This document shows positions 1 through 7,553 of a DNA stretch of 64,000 nucleotides, in pieces. The notes below the pieces were generated by a model, which did not search any database, was not told where the DNA came from, and worked only from the letters and a program-made list of their open reading frames with translations. The position numbers and the translations under genes are program-made. Origin of the DNA: a virus; the IMG/VR virus record IMGVR_UViG_3300043548_000582, positions 1 to 64,000 of that record; one strand, written 5' to 3'. Every line of letters starts with the position of its first letter. Position 1 is the stretch's first letter.

Positions 1-129
1 ACAACACAGCATTCTGCGTATGAATTTGTTCTTTTTCAGTGTCCGCTCAGGGCGTCTTCTAATAAAAACAATTTCACACACATTCGACTTCAGCAAGTTT
101 GCCAACTCAATCCGATTAACCTTTCTCAT
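1..129 (-). CDS. Sm-like/WYL_2-type small phage protein, partial
   Basis: The minus strand opens with ATG at 129 and stays open to the window edge for 43 codons, so the C-terminus is missing. The start overlaps the last 14 nt of the GroES-like gene, as expected in a tightly packed operon. The visible part reads as a short helix, a strand containing NVCEIVFIRRRPER, and then RRMLCC. This resembles the start of the small SH3/Sm-like (WYL_2, DUF2693-like) proteins common in T4-like marine phages. The family match is from memory of the pattern, and the function of these proteins is unknown. Confidence 0.5.
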   Translation of the reverse strand, partial: MRKVNRIELANLLKSNVCEIVFIRRRPERTLKKNKFIRRMLCC

Positions 130-529
130 TTACTTTACAGATTCCAAACATTCTCTGTTCATTGATGAACAGTCCGTTTTTAAGTTTTCCGTAATCTTCA
201 ACTTCAAGATTGGTAATTGGAATTCCCATGTTGTTGGGGAATACTACAATTTCGCCAACCTTTGTATATTTTACATTGGGTCCAATCAGAATGACTTTGC
301 CTTTTCTCCAAGCATTGTGGACTTGATTAATCGGAACGGCGATTCCACCGCGTAGGATGTATTCAGACCCATCTTCTGAACCGTGAATATCACAATATTC
401 AATCAGAATTACATCATCGAAAACCTTCGATAGTTTGTAATCATCCAGACCGAAATCGCTTGGAAGTGCTCGATCTGCTAGATCGATGTGAGACTTTTGA
501 GGAGTTAATATATCTACAGATACTGACAT
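116..529 (-). CDS. GroES-like co-chaperonin (gp31-type)
   Basis: This 137-residue protein resembles Cpn10/GroES folds. After a roughly 50-residue N-terminal part come RGGIAVPI, then KGKVILIGPNVKYTKVGEIV, a VFPNN segment, and the C-terminal strand RMFGICKV. This matches the GroES beta-barrel with its mobile loop region. In T4, gp31 replaces host GroES so that GroEL can fold the major capsid protein, and a similar role is inferred here. An early-type promoter (TTGACA, then TA 16 nt on) ends 5 nt before the ATG, so the gene can be expressed independently of the upstream glycan operon. It is longer than T4 gp31 (about 111 residues). Confidence 0.72.
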   Translation of the reverse strand: MSVSVDILTPQKSHIDLADRALPSDFGLDDYKLSKVFDDVILIEYCDIHGSEDGSEYILRGGIAVPINQVHNAWRKGKVILIGPNVKYTKVGEIVVFPNNMGIPITNLEVEDYGKLKNGLFINEQRMFGICKVNEKG

Positions 530-534
530 GTAAA

Positions 535-562
535 CATTTAATTACATTTCAGTATTTGTCAA
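535..562 (-). promoter_or_regulatory. Early-type promoter before the GroES-like gene
   Basis: On the minus strand TTGACA (562-557) is followed exactly 16 nt later by TAAATG (540-535), and the ATG lies only 5 nt beyond. The geometry matches the other early-type promoters in the window. The predicted transcript starts at or next to the start codon. Confidence 0.55.
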
Positions 563-889
563 CATATTCCATTCTCTCTTTGAATAAAAGTCAGGAACCT
601 GATGCTCGATTTTATCTGATGCCTGTTGTTTTTTGTTTTTCTTCACGTAATCAATTTTACGCTTTTTAACCTTTGGTAGTACATGCTCGAAAAACCTATA
701 TGTGTCTTCGTCTGAATTGAAGATATCATGATATGTGTTTGTCGTGGCGTTGATATAATCAACATAGGCTCCATTGCTGTAAAACGAAAAATATCGATTT
801 ACCATATAAGGAGAAAATTCATCAAGAGCCGATGCATCTATTTCGGGGGACGGCTTTTCGAAAAGCAAGTGGTTTATAGCGCTGAACAT
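542..889 (-). CDS. Clamp loader small subunit, gp62-like
   Basis: This 115-residue protein has the outline of the phage clamp loader A subunit (T4 gp62): a short N-terminal helix, the block YMVNRYFSFYSNGAYVDYIN, an aromatic helix (YRFFEHVLPK) and a basic stretch KVKKRKIDYVKK. T4 gp62 (187 residues) joins four gp44 subunits to load the gp45 clamp. The protein here is shorter, as I recall for marine T4-like relatives. The gene overlaps the end of the GT6 gene by 16 nt and lies far from gp44 (56369-57283) and gp45 (29811-30536), whereas T4 keeps the three together. The assignment rests on motif pattern only. Confidence 0.55.
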   Translation of the reverse strand: MFSAINHLLFEKPSPEIDASALDEFSPYMVNRYFSFYSNGAYVDYINATTNTYHDIFNSDEDTYRFFEHVLPKVKKRKIDYVKKNKKQQASDKIEHQVPDFYSKREWNMLTNTEM

Positions 890-1701
890 TGTGTAGTATT
901 AGACTCTACCAAGAATTCTGAACTTTGCAAGATCAATCGGCCATTCGCAAGATCGAAAATGTGATTTTTACATCTTGCCATTTCCGATTTCAAATCATCA
1001 ATGTTCAAGTTTACATCTCTTGTGTTATCTATCCCGCCTTTGCAACTGATTAAAAATTCAAATTTCGAAGATGGTATTATAGTAACATCCCTAGTATTAA
1101 AATAATAATTTAAATAGCTCTCATCATTTACAGCCGGTTCGTAATTTTTTGATTTGTTGATCTCCATCAACTCATTCAATTCTGACAACATGTTTAGAAC
1201 CTTTTCATAACGACCACCAAAAAATGCACCATAACAATAAGTTAAATGTTCTTCTGATCCGCCTAAACAGCAAGATGAAATTGGATTTCTATCGAATGGT
1301 TTTTTATATACATCTGGATTATCGGGATCGAATGCCATGTATGTCGAATTTCCGAAATGTTCTCCAGCTACGATATTGCCGCCGATGAACCAATCCCCAA
1401 ACTCCTTATTTATGTTCGTATCTGCATCAAAATAATAAAGATAATCAACGTCGATATTATCTTTATTGTCTAGTATATTATGAAATTTCGAATTAGTTCC
1501 TTCCAACCAGCTATTGTGTTTAGTCTCAAAATATTTGTAATTTATATAGTCTGGTAAGCATTCAGAAGGATCAGAATCTGAAAATATAAAAAACTGTAGG
1601 TAGAAATTTCCCTTATAATACTTGTAAAACTTCTTTATAAATCTTATAGCTAAAACTATATAGGCGTTTGTCCCTATGACATAAATTCCAAGTTTTTTCA
1701 T
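874..1701 (-). CDS. Family GT6 glycosyltransferase (ABO/alpha-1,3-Gal(NAc) transferase-like)
   Basis: This 275-residue protein is a GT-A enzyme that retains the family GT6 landmarks in order: FFIFSD near residue 38 (FTD in mammalian ABO enzymes), the metal site YYFDADTNI near 92 (DxD), YCYGAFFGG near 156, and NDESYLNYYF near 194 (HDESHLNKY in ABO transferases). GT6 enzymes transfer Gal or GalNAc in alpha-1,3 linkage, often to an alpha-1,2-fucosylated galactose. Only the catalytic domain is present, with no membrane anchor. The gene directly follows a GT11 alpha-1,2-fucosyltransferase-like gene. Its DxD is noteworthy because most bacterial GT6 proteins are known to carry NxN. The donor and acceptor cannot be read from sequence. 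Confidence 0.85.
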   Translation of the reverse strand: MKKLGIYVIGTNAYIVLAIRFIKKFYKYYKGNFYLQFFIFSDSDPSECLPDYINYKYFETKHNSWLEGTNSKFHNILDNKDNIDVDYLYYFDADTNINKEFGDWFIGGNIVAGEHFGNSTYMAFDPDNPDVYKKPFDRNPISSCCLGGSEEHLTYCYGAFFGGRYEKVLNMLSELNELMEINKSKNYEPAVNDESYLNYYFNTRDVTIIPSSKFEFLISCKGGIDNTRDVNLNIDDLKSEMARCKNHIFDLANGRLILQSSEFLVESNTTQCSAL

Positions 1702-1717
1702 TTCAATGGTTGTAACT

Positions 1718-2476
1718 TTAAGTTAGGATTCTCAGTTTTATAAATTCATCTCTATGTATGTCACGGCTATACTCACCATTCATCCAATATTCTGGAACTA
1801 TTATTTTATTTTTGTTAGTTCCTAAAAAACTACCCCACCACGAAAATGAACTATTGCTACACACTATATTTTTATATTTACTCAATAAAATTAAATCATC
1901 TAACGCCGGTCTGGATCGATGTAAATTAAATTTATAGCCTTTAAATTCGTTAGAAATATACTCCGGCGAATCTGAGAAGATGTCTATATTATATCCATCA
2001 AATATTTCAAAACATTTGTTGAAATATTTTGTATTACATATTTTATATGCATTTTCTATTGTCAGGTAGTCACCCCTCCTTATATGAAAGGCTACCCTAT
2101 CAGAATTCATAGAATCTATGTCGGAAGGTGTGTATAGTAAATTTTTAAAATCATCGGCATAATTTTGAAAATATTTCAAAGATTGAAAATATCCATTTAA
2201 ATGTATATCTTTATCTTTTTCAGGGTCTGGAATCTTAACATATTTATAAGCATTATGCTCTGTAAATTCGCATTCTTTTGATAATGGAATTTCATAGTTG
2301 AAGTTTTTAAATATTGTTCTTGAATATGGATCGGATGCAGATTCACCATCATATGGAAAATTTTCAGTATTAATTTTTAAATCTAAGTTATAATCTCTGC
2401 AATATGCATATGCGGCAGCAATTTGAAACAATTGATTGCCCAATCTGCCGCGTAATTTTATATAACACTTATTCAT
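1718..2476 (-). CDS. Family GT11 alpha-1,2-fucosyltransferase-like
   Basis: This 252-residue protein carries the GT11 signatures. The N-terminal loop LRGRLGNQLFQIAAAYAY contacts the donor in the family. It also has VAFHIRRGDYL (motif I, HxRRGDY) near residue 129, the strand IDIFSDSPEY, and CSNSSFSWWGSFLG followed by IIVPEYWM near 207-228. GT11 enzymes use GDP-L-fucose to make Fuc-alpha-1,2-Gal (the H antigen type of linkage). No transmembrane segment is seen, so it probably acts in the cytosol of the infected cell. It lies 4 nt after the 233-residue gene and 16 nt before the GT6 gene, in one operon. Substrate is inferred from family only. Confidence 0.88.
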   Translation of the reverse strand: MNKCYIKLRGRLGNQLFQIAAAYAYCRDYNLDLKINTENFPYDGESASDPYSRTIFKNFNYEIPLSKECEFTEHNAYKYVKIPDPEKDKDIHLNGYFQSLKYFQNYADDFKNLLYTPSDIDSMNSDRVAFHIRRGDYLTIENAYKICNTKYFNKCFEIFDGYNIDIFSDSPEYISNEFKGYKFNLHRSRPALDDLILLSKYKNIVCSNSSFSWWGSFLGTNKNKIIVPEYWMNGEYSRDIHRDEFIKLRILT

Positions 2477-2480
2477 AATA

Positions 2481-3182
2481 TTAATATTTCAATCTTGCAC
2501 CGTGGAATGGATATTCATCATCAAACAAATATCCATTCTGATCTAATGCCATCCATATTTCATTTTGCAATAACAGCACATTTTTAGTTTTACATATAAG
2601 GGAAAATATAGATTGATCATGTCTATGATCGATGAAATCAGGGTGATTTTGAATAATTGACGGACTATCATCTATCAGATGATAGTCCGAAGCCAACTTA
2701 ATCCATGTATTTATTATATCTACAGTATTGGGAGTTTTTTTAATGATGAAAGAGGTCGCGGCTACTTGACCAGTGTTTAAGAACCTTTCAGCATTTAATT
2801 GAACCACTAAATCCATTTTACAATACTGACATTCTAAATGAGGCGTTTGAAACGCCAACATGTCTACCTCGCGCAACAATTCTTTATATTCATTAAATCT
2901 ACGAATGCCTTTTGGATTAATAATGCATCCAATATCGCAATATACTAATATATCCCCGGCCTCCATATTATCCAAACATTTCCCGACTATTGTTGGTTTC
3001 CACGACCAATATCCAAACCCTCTAGAATTGGTATTGCAATAATTTAACATATCGGATGATAAATCTTCCTCTCCGAATAGTTTTATATGATCGAAAAATT
3101 TTGAATTTACGGCTTCATCATATATTCTAGTTTTAGTTTTAGAATATTTCGAATCTGCAAATGAAGAAAACCAGACTTTCAT
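2481..3182 (-). CDS. Putative GT-A glycosyltransferase-like protein
   Basis: This 233-residue protein has a pattern often seen in polysaccharide gene clusters: an N-terminal strand KVWFSSFADSKY, then RGFGYWSWKPTIVGKCLDNM, GDILVYCDIGCIIN with a Dx(G) in place of a DxD, and a C-terminal HRHDQSIFSLICK. The arrangement suggests a GT-A-like nucleotide-sugar enzyme, but I cannot assign it to a numbered family or substrate. The start ATG overlaps the stop of the methyltransferase gene by 4 nt, so the two are translationally coupled within the glycan cassette. Confidence 0.5.
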   Translation of the reverse strand: MKVWFSSFADSKYSKTKTRIYDEAVNSKFFDHIKLFGEEDLSSDMLNYCNTNSRGFGYWSWKPTIVGKCLDNMEAGDILVYCDIGCIINPKGIRRFNEYKELLREVDMLAFQTPHLECQYCKMDLVVQLNAERFLNTGQVAATSFIIKKTPNTVDIINTWIKLASDYHLIDDSPSIIQNHPDFIDHRHDQSIFSLICKTKNVLLLQNEIWMALDQNGYLFDDEYPFHGARLKY

Positions 3183-3709
3183 TTTTTAGCCTCCACATTC
3201 AAACTCATAAGCATTCCATTATCTTTATCTAAATGCGGTAGATAACATTGACTGAAATCGTCTATATTAGAATGCTCTGTATTTCTCCAATCATATCTTT
3301 GAACATCCGAAAACCCGACATCAATGAGATCATTTTTCAATGTTTCGAAATCCCATCCACAATAATGATAATTTTGTGGATAAGTTTGACCGCCCCATAA
3401 AAATCCTCTAAGTATTTTGAGATCTTTATATTTTAAATAGTGATTGCATACCGATTCGATATCAGGAACTGCCAATCTCAAAATTCCACCATCGGATAAT
3501 ACATCATACCAATTTTTCAAAATATTTATATATTCGTATCTATTAAAATGTTCCAACACATGAGAACAATATATCAATTCAATATTTTTATCTTTAAAAC
3601 TATATAAGTCTTTGATATCCTTAACTACATCGACTCCTTCACTTGGACGGATATCTACATTTATGAATCCCTTTAAAATTTTATCACCACACCCAATATG
3701 TAATTTCAT
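3179..3709 (-). CDS. Class I SAM-dependent methyltransferase
   Basis: This 176-residue protein begins with motif I (KLHIGCGDKILKGFINVDI), the SAM-binding glycine loop, with an acidic residue at the end of strand 2. It continues with YCSHVLEHF (motif for strand 4) and LRLAVPDIES. This is the Methyltransf_11-like small fold found in sugar and polysaccharide clusters. It probably methylates a sugar of the glycan built by its neighbours (inference). It overlaps both flanking genes by 4 nt (stop/start overlaps). At 176 residues it is short but appears complete. Confidence 0.75.
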   Translation of the reverse strand: MKLHIGCGDKILKGFINVDIRPSEGVDVVKDIKDLYSFKDKNIELIYCSHVLEHFNRYEYINILKNWYDVLSDGGILRLAVPDIESVCNHYLKYKDLKILRGFLWGGQTYPQNYHYCGWDFETLKNDLIDVGFSDVQRYDWRNTEHSNIDDFSQCYLPHLDKDNGMLMSLNVEAKK

Positions 3710-4512
3710 ATATATTTATTATATATTAGCCAATCTTCCACTGTCAAGTACTTATTTGCTATCTCAAAATTTTGCTTTACATAAGATAGTTTAGAATTAT
3801 ATAACTCCAAGGTTAGACTATTCAAAATACTTTCTAATTCTTCGAAAGTATTAAATATTAAAAGTCCTTCAGGGTTAAAGAAATGTGATATATTTTCACA
3901 CCCCCAGTAAATGGGAATGGTACCAGTTTTAAAACAGTCTATTATTTTTTCAGTAAAATACCAAGGAGATTTAGTATTTTCTATAACTATAGAAAACATA
4001 TAATCTTTAAGCGCATCTACTTTATGGTCAACTGGATTATAATAATATCCAAATTTATCAAATCCATTAAAATTATTAGCGATATAATGCCTCAACCTAT
4101 GCCCCTTTAATTGCATTTTCCCAGATGCTATCAAATTACATATTTTATTTTTTGGATATATATATTGATCATTTGGGGAAATCCAACATCCGCCCCACGG
4201 TACAACTTTACTATTGGGTAATTTTAAAATATCTGCATCATGTGTCCATATTTTAGAAAAATTGCTATAGTGTTTCTCTAACCATTCATAATATGGTGAA
4301 TGGTATTCTCTGGGCTCGATCAACCATGCAATATTATTAGGATTTTTTTCACGATATTCAGTTAAATTGCAATCAGTATATACCACAATATCATCATCTG
4401 ATATTGTGGATGTTCTATCCCATTCTAATAATAGTGAATTATTGTATGGTGTAGAGAATTCTTGATGACTGAATATAGAATCTTTAATTTTTAGTTTCAT
4501 ATGAAATTCCAT
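3706..4512 (-). CDS. Family GT10 alpha-1,3-fucosyltransferase-like
   Basis: This 268-residue protein carries the GT10 donor-binding signature near residues 170-205: FSIVIENTKSPWYFTEKI followed by GTIPIYWGC. An upstream basic segment with GHRLRHYIA is also present. GT10 enzymes transfer fucose from GDP-fucose in alpha-1,3/1,4 linkage to GlcNAc, as in Lewis-type structures. Two in-frame starts exist, 4512 and 4500 (MKLKIKDS), and neither has a Shine-Dalgarno sequence. The gene sits in the glycan operon with GT11 and GT6, and about 50 nt separates it from the GT7C-like gene. The acceptor is not deducible. Confidence 0.85.
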   Translation of the reverse strand: MEFHMKLKIKDSIFSHQEFSTPYNNSLLLEWDRTSTISDDDIVVYTDCNLTEYREKNPNNIAWLIEPREYHSPYYEWLEKHYSNFSKIWTHDADILKLPNSKVVPWGGCWISPNDQYIYPKNKICNLIASGKMQLKGHRLRHYIANNFNGFDKFGYYYNPVDHKVDALKDYMFSIVIENTKSPWYFTEKIIDCFKTGTIPIYWGCENISHFFNPEGLLIFNTFEELESILNSLTLELYNSKLSYVKQNFEIANKYLTVEDWLIYNKYI

Positions 4513-4565
4513 GTTTTAACTTCATTTAATAAAGCATTTGTATACATTGATAATATTCTATTATA

Positions 4566-5228
4566 TTATTTAATATTATCATTTATATATGGATTATTAT
4601 CATAGGCGGTTTCTGTTCTGATATGATTCAAATGGTATAATGGTCCAGAAACTCGCGCAATCTTGTATGCTAATTTGGAATATCTTGTATAAATTTCATT
4701 ATCTTCATAACCAAGCCCTTTGAAGTTTTCATTAGCTCCTCCCCCATTTATAAAAACATCCCTTTTGAAAAATACAACTCCTCCAACAGAATCGGAATTG
4801 AATAAAGTACACTCATTCAATGGTATTTCTTCTATTTTAGAAGTATATTCATGATATTTTTTAGGAACATCATAAAATCTACCATCATAAGGGTATACTA
4901 TATCATACTCTCCAGAATTTATAAGATTAAATGCTTTTATCAATTGAGCAGGATTCATAAAAATATCAGCATCATAATGTGCTATAATGGGAGCATTCGA
5001 GTGTTTTACACCAATATTCAAACCTTTTTGCCTATTGAAGAACTCATCAACCTGATTGAATATATAATCACATTCGTATCTATCCTTTAACTTTGGAGAA
5101 GTGTCTGATTCAGTTAAAATAATATTACATTCAATATTATTTTTTAGAAATTCCATAATAATATCTAAATTATTAATTCTATCAACACTATCTACCTTCA
5201 AAGATATTATAATATCTAACTTATTCAT
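4566..5228 (-). CDS. GT-A glycosyltransferase, GT7C/GT2-like
   Basis: This 220-residue GT-A fold starts with LDIIISLKVDSVDRINNLD. It continues with FFNRQKGLNIG and the metal site AHYDADIFMN near residue 88, then VGGVVFFKRDVFINGGG and FKGLGYEDNEIYTRY near 148-184. The G-x-G-x-ED-x-E-x-x-x-R block is typical of the galactosyltransferase C-terminal domain (Glyco_transf_7C), shared by beta-1,4-galactosyltransferases and chondroitin-synthase-type GT2 domains. A beta-Gal or beta-GalNAc transferase is therefore plausible but not proven. Its ATG overlaps the stop of the upstream GT2 gene by 4 nt. Confidence 0.68.
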   Translation of the reverse strand: MNKLDIIISLKVDSVDRINNLDIIMEFLKNNIECNIILTESDTSPKLKDRYECDYIFNQVDEFFNRQKGLNIGVKHSNAPIIAHYDADIFMNPAQLIKAFNLINSGEYDIVYPYDGRFYDVPKKYHEYTSKIEEIPLNECTLFNSDSVGGVVFFKRDVFINGGGANENFKGLGYEDNEIYTRYSKLAYKIARVSGPLYHLNHIRTETAYDNNPYINDNIK

Positions 5229-6037
5229 TTTTTTAAAAATTTTAATAGTTCTAACACTTCTGATTGTGATGTATCTGGAACTCCATTAGGTCCATAAGGT
5301 GATATGTTGTGTTTTTTCTCAAACAACTGTATCGATTTTTTTATATTTGAACTCCACTCTTCCATTTTTTTGGAAGTTTTTATAGTTGAAGATTCTTCTG
5401 AACAGGCTTGTTCAGTGATATATTCATATGAATTAGCTATATCAGCCCACCACCAGTAAGGAGTTGAATATTTATTCAATGATAATGTATAACTATGCGA
5501 AACATGATCAAATGCATTTTTGAAATTTTCATCAATCAATCCACACATTTCAAGAGCTTGTTTTGTATAGTAACAAAACGCTCCGACACAGTGCATATTC
5601 AAAGCTATCGAAACATCATCCGCGTAATTTACAATAAGTCTAGGAGTTGGGATTCCTTTAGAAACGCCATTTTTATTCGCGGGGCCATGATAGCCAAACA
5701 TCATATGTTGAATACCTGATATTTTAGATGCTTTTATGTATGTATGAAAAATACTATCATCTAATATCAACATATCGTCCTCTATTATAAATATATGATC
5801 ACACCCTTCATCTAAAAGATGCCTCATAGCTATATTTTTAGATTTGGCAACGCCTAAATTAACCTCATTATTTACAAGATAATAATTGTAACCTTCTAAG
5901 TTATCAATTCGATCTCCATCATTCACAATAATGAGATCGACGAAATTGCAATATGCGATACTATTTAATAAGTTTTTGAGAAATTCGGGTCTGTTACATG
6001 TAACAATCCCAACCCCTATTCGTTCTTCACTTGCCAT
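5225..6037 (-). CDS. Family GT2 glycosyltransferase
   Basis: This 270-residue GT-A protein opens with the GT2 nucleotide-binding strand GVGIVTCNRPEFLKNLLNSI. It follows with LIIVNDGD, the ribosyl-contact region VNLGVAKSKNIAMRHLL, and the metal motif FIIEDDMLI near residue 99. The downstream half contains HCVGAFCYYTKQALEMCG, the acceptor-side strand usual in the family. Its start overlaps the kinase gene by 11 nt, so it is probably transcribed from the promoter in front of the kinase. The sugar transferred cannot be read from sequence. Confidence 0.78.
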   Translation of the reverse strand: MASEERIGVGIVTCNRPEFLKNLLNSIAYCNFVDLIIVNDGDRIDNLEGYNYYLVNNEVNLGVAKSKNIAMRHLLDEGCDHIFIIEDDMLILDDSIFHTYIKASKISGIQHMMFGYHGPANKNGVSKGIPTPRLIVNYADDVSIALNMHCVGAFCYYTKQALEMCGLIDENFKNAFDHVSHSYTLSLNKYSTPYWWWADIANSYEYITEQACSEESSTIKTSKKMEEWSSNIKKSIQLFEKKHNISPYGPNGVPDTSQSEVLELLKFLKK

Positions 6038-6761
6038 TTTTTTTAATTTGTTTCATTAATTTTCCAACAGCAGCATCCATCTTCGTAGCCTTTTGTTGGT
6101 CTTTGAGAAGAGATTCTATCAACTGTAAATTTTCTTCGCTGAAGAAATTTGAATCGGGTTCGATCAGTGCGCCAGATTCATCAATGAACTGTGATATATA
6201 GAATAGCCTGTCATCAACTGTCTTACCTTCAACTGGAATGATCGCAGGGCAATCATCCTTTGGATAAAATATATCAGTCTCCAAGTTTTCTGAGTAATGC
6301 TCATATAGTTGAGCGAACACGCCATCAACTTCCTTTAGGTGTTCAAGATTTACATCACGGATACCATCATCTACAACTTTAATTTCATCATCGAATGGCA
6401 ACCAAAAAATAATATCAAGGTGCTTCATACTTTCTCTAACCAGCGATATACTTGCAGCAGTAACTTCATCTGAAATTTGATCATACGAGTTTGCAACAAG
6501 CGTGTACGCCAAATTATCCCAAGGACATCTATCATAAATGATGTTGGTATCTTTCGGGATACTTTCCTGCGTTTTTAGCATCCAATCCAAAATTAATAAC
6601 TGGGTTTCTTCATTTGTATTTGAAGAATGTTCCAAATTATTCTCTTCGAGAATATCTCGATATGTTTTGGCAGGGGTTTCAAACATTGGCCATTTTTGCA
6701 TGAAAGCTCTTACTAATGTTGACTTCCCTGAATTTTGGGTACCGCTAATTGCAATTCTCAT
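6027..6761 (-). CDS. P-loop NTPase/kinase (AAA_28, dNMP-kinase/NadR-like)
   Basis: This 244-residue protein begins with a Walker A motif (MRIAISGTQNSGKSTLVRAF). A DRCPWDNLAYTL segment near residue 102 resembles the DR(S/C) substrate and LID region of nucleoside monophosphate kinases and NadR-type kinases. DIIFWLPFDD supplies a further strand. The C-terminal 60 residues are acidic, then basic. Phage proteins of this type are usually annotated AAA_28 or dNMP kinase, and the substrate here is unknown. An early-type promoter ends 6 nt before the ATG inside the 3' end of the HNH gene. It probably drives this gene and the glycan cassette behind it. Confidence 0.65.
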   Translation of the reverse strand: MRIAISGTQNSGKSTLVRAFMQKWPMFETPAKTYRDILEENNLEHSSNTNEETQLLILDWMLKTQESIPKDTNIIYDRCPWDNLAYTLVANSYDQISDEVTAASISLVRESMKHLDIIFWLPFDDEIKVVDDGIRDVNLEHLKEVDGVFAQLYEHYSENLETDIFYPKDDCPAIIPVEGKTVDDRLFYISQFIDESGALIEPDSNFFSEENLQLIESLLKDQQKATKMDAAVGKLMKQIKKNGK

Positions 6762-6767
6762 ATTTTT

Positions 6768-6795
6768 AATTTATCAAAGATTATTCAGATTTCAA
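6768..6795 (-). promoter_or_regulatory. Early-type promoter before the P-loop kinase and glycan cassette
   Basis: Minus-strand TTGAAA (6795-6790) is followed after exactly 16 nt by TAAATT (6773-6768). The ATG lies 6 nt further. It overlaps the 3' end of the HNH gene. The hexamer deviates from TTGACA at one position, so it is a little weaker than its relatives. Confidence 0.45.
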
Positions 6796-7446
6796 GAACA
6801 TTTCCCAATCTTCTAGAAAATCTACGAAAACATATCCATTTTTCGGTTTTGTTGGTGGTTTCATCAGCTTCAGTTTCTTTCCTTGTGTTGATACCCAAGC
6901 CTTTAAATCGGGATCTGATGGCTTGAATTTCGAAAGATCACACTCATCGAGAAGTCTATCCGCCTTCCACATATTAAGCTCTCTATGGCACGTAATCTGG
7001 TTATCCCATGTATTTGCGTTGCCGGGATGTTTTGATTTCGGATATATATGATCCACTGTCATTGTGCCAACGCTCAACTTCAATCCTGAATATCCGCATG
7101 TATAGTTATCCCGTTTGAATATGTTGTATTTCGTCGGGAAAATCACTCTTTTATGGGGTATTCCTTCATAGTTTGAACATACCACAACAGATGGCACTCT
7201 TACATCTCCACGGATCGTTTTTATTTTTTTGTCATAGCTACGCACGGGCAGCTTCATCCATTCTTGAGCGCTTTTAACGACGTTGAAATACGATATTTCG
7301 TCCAGCTTGTTGCCGTTTTCATCGAATTCATAAATCAAGTCCAATGGATATACAACTTCGGAAAAAATATTCCCGAATGTTTTCTTTTCATCACAAGTTC
7401 CGACAGGGAAATAGTGCTTGTTTAAGACTAAAATGCCTTTGCTCAT
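6781..7446 (-). CDS. HNH endonuclease
   Basis: This 221-residue protein has an HNH nuclease core near residues 120-170. It contains NIFKRDNYTCGYSG (a zinc or structural cysteine), MTVDHIYPKSKHPG with the catalytic DH, then TWDNQITCHRELNMWKADR (N and H). The N-terminal 110 residues contain KGILVLNKHYFPVGTCDEK, as in stand-alone HNH_5/McrA-type proteins of cyanobacteria and phages. It could be a free-standing homing nuclease or a host-DNA nicking enzyme. It has its own early-type promoter with TATCAT ending 6 nt before the ATG. Confidence 0.8.
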   Translation of the reverse strand: MSKGILVLNKHYFPVGTCDEKKTFGNIFSEVVYPLDLIYEFDENGNKLDEISYFNVVKSAQEWMKLPVRSYDKKIKTIRGDVRVPSVVVCSNYEGIPHKRVIFPTKYNIFKRDNYTCGYSGLKLSVGTMTVDHIYPKSKHPGNANTWDNQITCHRELNMWKADRLLDECDLSKFKPSDPDLKAWVSTQGKKLKLMKPPTKPKNGYVFVDFLEDWEMFLKSE

Positions 7447-7452
7447 TGCATG

Positions 7453-7480
7453 ATGATAATGAGCGGATTGGCTTTGTCAA
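7453..7480 (-). promoter_or_regulatory. Early-type promoter before the HNH gene
   Basis: Minus-strand TTGACA (7480-7475), exactly 16 nt, then TATCAT (7458-7453). The ATG at 7446 lies 6 nt downstream, so the predicted +1 coincides with the start codon. Confidence 0.65.
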
Positions 7481-7541
7481 GTGTATATATTTAGTAAAAA
7501 AACCAAATCTAAAAGATTCCACTACCCCTAACAGATTTTGA

Positions 7542-7547
7542 TAAATA
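7542..7547 (+). promoter_or_regulatory. Late promoter box before phoH
   Basis: TAAATA followed by 6 nt to the ATG at 7554. This matches the late boxes elsewhere in the window and favours the second of two tandem ATGs (7551, 7554) as the start. Confidence 0.55.
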
Positions 7548-7553
7548 CTAATG

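Noticed and set aside
20-355. 111-residue plus-strand open frame at the window start
   Set aside because: It is antisense to the GroES-like gene, low complexity and lacks any upstream signal.
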